NCBI GenBank assembly: GCA_031254905.1
Contig: JAIRTN010000023.1
Coordinates: forward strand, 1 to 8,337
Reading direction: 5' to 3'
DNA from: Coriobacteriales bacterium
GTDB taxonomy: Bacteria; Actinomycetota; Coriobacteriia; Coriobacteriales; UBA8131
Length of the DNA: 8,337 nucleotides
The position numbers were made by a program, and so were the translations under genes. Numbering within the stretch: the first letter of the stretch is position 1; each line of letters opens with the position of its first letter. Of this stretch, positions 5,715 to 8,337 are shown piece after piece. The notes under the pieces are model-generated. The model searched no databases. It was not told the DNA's origin and was given only the letters and a program-made list of their open reading frames with translations.

Positions 5715-6619
5715 TGGACGTTTCGCTGTACTGCTCCCCAACTCGCCTGCTCTTACTCGTCGGCAGCGTAAACGGGCAGAAAGCCACCATCGACGAATTC
5801 AAGGTGGTACCCCTGCCCGAGCAGTCGATGATTAACGGCGTCATCACCGACAAAGACACCGTAACGCGCTTCTTCCAAGCGGTGACACAGCAGTTTGGCC
5901 CCTATCGTCAAGACGCGGTTCTCGTGCTGGAGAGCAACAACATCCGCACGAAGATGATGACCCTGCCCCGCGTCAAGGAAGACAAACTCGTCAGCTTTGT
6001 GCGACAGGATTTTGGTGAGATAAGCGAGGAGAGCGACGACGTATTCGACTTCACCGTTATCGGAGAAAACGGCCCCGAAGGCGGGCTTGAGGTTTTGGGC
6101 ATCGCGGCGGGCAGGGTGCTGCTGCAAAACTACATCGACGTTCTGCGCGCCGCCGGATTCAAACTCAAACGCATCGACGTAGGCTCAAACAGCCTGAGGA
6201 AGATAGCGAGTTTCATCCCGCAGTTGGGCTCGGACAACAGCATCTTGGTGCATATAGATGACGTAACCTTGGGCATCACGCTCTACGAGCAGGGAATGTA
6301 CCGCATTTCGCAGAAATATCGCCTTCTCAACGCGCCCGGCACCGACGCGCGGCGCAACGAGGTGGTCAACAACATTTCCTCCATGGTGCAGTTCCAAAAA
6401 TCCCAGCATCGCGACTTCTCCATCAACGCGATTCATGTGCTCGGTCTCCCGTCAAACGACATGCCCATCTTCGTGGAAGCCACCCGCTTCCTCGAAATAC
6501 CCGTTTTCGAGTTGTCTTTCGACAGCCAAATCAAGCTGACAGGCAAGGCCCATTTCGACCAGGCCACGTTCCTCAGCTCGCAATACCTGTATAACCTCGG
6601 CGCGATGATTCGGAGGTGA
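5714..6619 (+). CDS. pilM: Divergent type IV pilus assembly protein PilM
   Basis: PilM is a cytoplasmic actin-fold (FtsA-like) protein that binds the N-terminus of PilN and links the membrane complex to the ATPases. Evidence for this call is the position between pilC and pilN plus weak family patterns: NNIRTKMMTLPRVKEDKLVSF (about 75-95), the strand-helix VLGIAAGRVLLQNYIDVLRAAGFKLKRIDVGSNSLRKI (127-164), ILVHIDDVTLGITLYEQGMY (177-196) and NAIHVLGLP (238-246). It has 301 residues against about 350 usually. The three nucleotide-binding motifs look eroded: the opening DIGSSSVK is replaced by DVSLYCSPTR, the second phosphate motif DIG is IDD, and the LSGGGA loop is VLGLPSND. ATP binding is therefore doubtful. 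The start codon shares one base with the pilC stop, and AGAAGGGGG lies just upstream inside pilC, so translation is probably coupled. Confidence 0.82.
   Translation: MDVSLYCSPTRLLLLVGSVNGQKATIDEFKVVPLPEQSMINGVITDKDTVTRFFQAVTQQFGPYRQDAVLVLESNNIRTKMMTLPRVKEDKLVSFVRQDFGEISEESDDVFDFTVIGENGPEGGLEVLGIAAGRVLLQNYIDVLRAAGFKLKRIDVGSNSLRKIASFIPQLGSDNSILVHIDDVTLGITLYEQGMYRISQKYRLLNAPGTDARRNEVVNNISSMVQFQKSQHRDFSINAIHVLGLPSNDMPIFVEATRFLEIPVFELSFDSQIKLTGKAHFDQATFLSSQYLYNLGAMIRR
6612..6616 (+). promoter_or_regulatory. Ribosome binding site of pilN with long spacing
   Basis: GGAGG lies over the last codons of pilM and is 13 nt from the pilN ATG at 6630, longer than the usual 5-9 nt. No in-frame alternative start lies closer. 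The pilM stop follows directly, so reinitiation by terminating ribosomes may help. Confidence 0.55.
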
Positions 6620-6629
6620 ACCCGGCACA

Positions 6630-7370
6630 ATGGCTTCGTATAAAAAAGACATAAATCTCCTTTCTGCGGTGACGCGGAAGAAGTCCCGAGTTAGTCCGGG
6701 TGCCGTTCTTATCCCCATTTTCGTTTTCCTTGTACTTGGTGCCTTTATGGCCTTCAGCTTCGTGTGGTACACCACGACACTGGCAACGCTCACGATTGAG
6801 CGCGACAACCTCCAGCGCTATCTCGAAAGCGCCCGCGTTGAGGATTCGCAGGAGAAAGCGCAGGAAATGAGGCAGCAGGCCGCCGAAATGAGAGCATATG
6901 CTAATGAGATAACAAACATGCTTTATAGCCTGTCGACCTACCCCGATTTTACCGGTGATGAGTTTGCGGCGATTGCCGCTCTTGCGGGGAGCAATGTGGA
7001 ACTTTCCAACTACGTGTATGACCACAGAGCCGGCACGCTGAGCTTTTCGGCAACCTCGGGCTCCGTGCGTAATATGCCTCGTTTTATACAGGCAATGCGC
7101 GACAGCGAGTACTTCTCCGACATCCAATACCGCGGCTACGTGCGAAACACCGAACTGGAGACCGGGGAGCCTGTTACCAATACCGTTGCCAATGTGACTA
7201 CCATTATCACCACGGAGCACGTTGAGTATCGCTACGACATTATATGCAAACTCGTTGGGCACGAGCCGAGCCTGCCCGCGCTGCCCGAAGGCTCAGGTGG
7301 CTCTGGCGGTTCTGGCGGTTCTGGCGGCGGCGAGGGCACGAGCGGCACCGAAGGAGGTGGTGGGCAATGA
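6630..7370 (+). CDS. pilN: Type IV pilus inner-membrane protein PilN
   Basis: PilN is a single-pass membrane protein whose short cytoplasmic N-terminus docks into PilM and whose outer part pairs with PilO. The 246-residue protein has the expected layout. DINLLS at 7-12 matches the PilM-binding INLLP motif, a membrane helix spans about 25-49, a charged, Gln-rich coiled coil spans about 52-105, and a compact domain follows to about 210. That domain contains LSFSATSGSVRNMPRFIQAMRDSEYF (137-162), the fold pattern of PilN/GspL periplasmic domains. The last 26 residues are an unusual Gly/Ser/Glu-rich tail (GGSGGSGGSGG, then TEGGGGQ) encoded by a 9-bp DNA repeat. Cys206 is the only cysteine. It lies 10 bp after pilM and overlaps pilO by ATGA. 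I am fairly sure of the call, based on order, topology and the INLL motif. Confidence 0.86.
   Translation: MASYKKDINLLSAVTRKKSRVSPGAVLIPIFVFLVLGAFMAFSFVWYTTTLATLTIERDNLQRYLESARVEDSQEKAQEMRQQAAEMRAYANEITNMLYSLSTYPDFTGDEFAAIAALAGSNVELSNYVYDHRAGTLSFSATSGSVRNMPRFIQAMRDSEYFSDIQYRGYVRNTELETGEPVTNTVANVTTIITTEHVEYRYDIICKLVGHEPSLPALPEGSGGSGGSGGSGGGEGTSGTEGGGGQ
7293..7328 (+). repeat. 9-bp tandem repeat encoding Ser-Gly-Gly units in the PilN tail
   Basis: Four 9-bp units run from 7293: TCAGGTGGC, TCTGGCGGT, TCTGGCGGT and TCTGGCGGC. Each encodes Ser-Gly-Gly. The two central copies are identical, so the tract could change length in steps of three residues by slippage without breaking the frame. Confidence 0.85.
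7351..7358 (+). promoter_or_regulatory. Strong ribosome binding site fixing the pilO start
   Basis: AAGGAGGT lies within the end of pilN, with GGAGG ending 9 nt before the ATG at 7367. It supports that ATG over the later in-frame ATG at 7430, even though this adds a low-complexity N-terminal stretch to PilO. Confidence 0.75.
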
Positions 7371-8337
7371 TTCTCTTTGCGATTGTTCCGCCTGCCACGG
7401 CATCAGGACAGCGCGGCCCCGGCGGCCCCATGGCCCCCAACGGCGGCGGCGCGCTTGGTGGCGGCGCGCTTGGCGGCCCCGGCACCCATAGCCACTCCGC
7501 CCCCACCCCCGCAACCCCCGCCAAGCCCAAGCGCACCAAGGAGCCGGGCCCCCTCAAAAAGGCCCTCGACAAACTCAACCTGCGCGAGCGCGTCATGCTC
7601 GGCACCCTCTTTGTCCTCGTCATCGTCGCGCTCCTCACCTTCTTCGTCGCGCTGCCGGCCATCGAAAAAATCAACGCGCTCGAACTCGAAATCGCAGGCC
7701 TCCAAGAGCAAAAAGACAACATCCACATCGAACCGGACCGCACGCCGCAGTACCTCGCGGAGTACGAGGCGGCCCTGCAAGACCTCGAAAACTACCGGCA
7801 ATTCTACTACCCCTTCATGGACCCCGAAACCATCGACAGAACCATCACAGAACTGCTCCTCGAGTACAACCTGCACCCCATCCGCCTCTCCATGTCGCCC
7901 CCCGCGCTCGAAACGCTCGACCGCTACTCCTCAACGCAAACCCTCGAACCGCGGCCCGTCGAGACAACGGAGGAGGCCAACGCAAACGGCTCCAACGCTT
8001 CAGATGAAGGGAATAATGGGGATGAGAACGGCACGTCTACAAACGACGCAAACGCCCCGCTTCCCCCCGTCGACCCCCTCGACACCTCCACTCCCGGCGG
8101 CGGCACGGGCACCGGCGCGAACGAAGATTCCTCCGCCTCAGTCCCCTCCTCAATTTTCACCTACACGATAGACATCGAGGCACGGGGCTGGATGGATGCC
8201 CTGTACACCTTCCTCGCACGGGCAAAGGGCATCGTCGCGCTGGAGGTACTCTCCTACTCCTACGCGCCACCGCCAGAGGAGCCCAACTCGACAACCTCAT
8301 CTGGCTCGTCTGGTTCCTCCGGCTCAAGTTCCTCAAA
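7367..8337 (+). CDS. pilO: Type IV pilus inner-membrane protein PilO, 3' end beyond the window
   Basis: PilO pairs with PilN outside the membrane to form the alignment complex. The frame from ATG 7367 stays open to the window end, giving 323 residues without a stop. The first 60 residues are a Gly/Pro/Ala-rich cytoplasmic stretch, much longer than usual. LNLRERVMLG leads into a membrane helix at about 77-97, as in PilO/GspM proteins. A coiled coil (about 98-143, IEKINALELEIAGLQEQ) and a split ferredoxin-like domain follow: DPETIDRTITELLLEYNLHPIRL (152-174), then an insert of about 65 residues rich in Asn, Asp, Gly and Thr (about 196-262), then SIFTYTIDIEARGWMDALYTFLARAKGIVALEVLSYSY (262-299). 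A Pro/Ser/Gly run (SSGSSGSSGSSSS) is interrupted by the window edge. The call rests on gene order, topology and fold pattern. Codon third positions are strongly C-biased. ATGA overlap with pilN suggests coupled translation. Confidence 0.83.
   Translation, partial: MILFAIVPPATASGQRGPGGPMAPNGGGALGGGALGGPGTHSHSAPTPATPAKPKRTKEPGPLKKALDKLNLRERVMLGTLFVLVIVALLTFFVALPAIEKINALELEIAGLQEQKDNIHIEPDRTPQYLAEYEAALQDLENYRQFYYPFMDPETIDRTITELLLEYNLHPIRLSMSPPALETLDRYSSTQTLEPRPVETTEEANANGSNASDEGNNGDENGTSTNDANAPLPPVDPLDTSTPGGGTGTGANEDSSASVPSSIFTYTIDIEARGWMDALYTFLARAKGIVALEVLSYSYAPPPEEPNSTTSSGSSGSSGSSSS
7445..7474 (+). repeat. 15-bp tandem repeat in the PilO N-terminal extension
   Basis: GGCGGCGCGCTTGGT (7445-7459) is followed directly by GGCGGCGCGCTTGGC (7460-7474), differing only in the last base. 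The pair encodes Gly-Gly-Ala-Leu-Gly twice in the cytoplasmic low-complexity part of PilO. Confidence 0.85.

Noticed and set aside
7377..8171. 264-codon plus-strand open frame inside pilO
   Set aside because: Its product is almost only Ser, Pro, Thr, Arg and Ala, an artefact of C-rich codon third positions. The frame from 7367 has an excellent ribosome binding site, a membrane helix and a PilO-like fold pattern.

Overview
The window (roughly 55-60% GC by eye) holds two divergently oriented gene blocks separated by about 500 bp of non-coding DNA, and reads as part of a type IV pilus (T4P) locus next to a cell-envelope operon. A single-membrane (Gram-positive-type) bacterium fits best: the L,D-transpeptidase carries the two-part peptidoglycan-binding region common in Bacillota and Actinomycetota, and no outer-membrane component is visible. 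High GC, the style of the pilin-like helix (GYVDKAR) and the transpeptidase architecture make me favour an actinobacterium of the Coriobacteriia/Eggerthellales type. That is an inference from memory, not a database result.

Left block, minus strand, read right to left: an ABC exporter half-transporter (3991-2195), a small type IV pilin-like membrane protein with a non-canonical N-terminus (2145-1510), and a membrane-anchored L,D-transpeptidase (1490-63). The gaps are 49 and 19 bp, so they probably form one operon. A possible start codon of a fourth gene lies at the left edge (14-1).

Middle, 3992-4514: a divergent regulatory region with candidate promoters in both directions, an 11-bp tandem duplication next to the leftward -10, a 12-bp perfect palindrome, an 18-bp tandem repeat, a small operator-like inverted repeat abutting the rightward -10, and a 9-bp-stem hairpin in the predicted leader of the pilus operon. 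I see no convincing gene there.

Right block, plus strand: pilC (inner-membrane platform), pilM (cytoplasmic actin-like scaffold), pilN and pilO (single-pass inner-membrane alignment proteins). The junctions are TAATG (pilC/pilM), a 10-bp gap (pilM/pilN) and ATGA (pilN/pilO), so the genes are probably co-transcribed and translationally coupled. pilO has no stop codon in the window and runs off the right edge. Together these would form the inner-membrane assembly complex of a type IV pilus: PilM binds the INLL motif of PilN, PilN pairs with PilO, and PilC carries the rotating platform. The ATPases (PilB/PilT), major pilins and prepilin peptidase are not in the window.

Most notable points: the pilin-like protein lacks a normal prepilin cleavage site; PilM appears to have lost its nucleotide-binding glycine motifs while PilN keeps the PilM-docking motif; PilN and PilO carry unusual Gly/Ser-rich, repeat-encoded tails and a long low-complexity insert; and the intergenic region is dense in short repeats.
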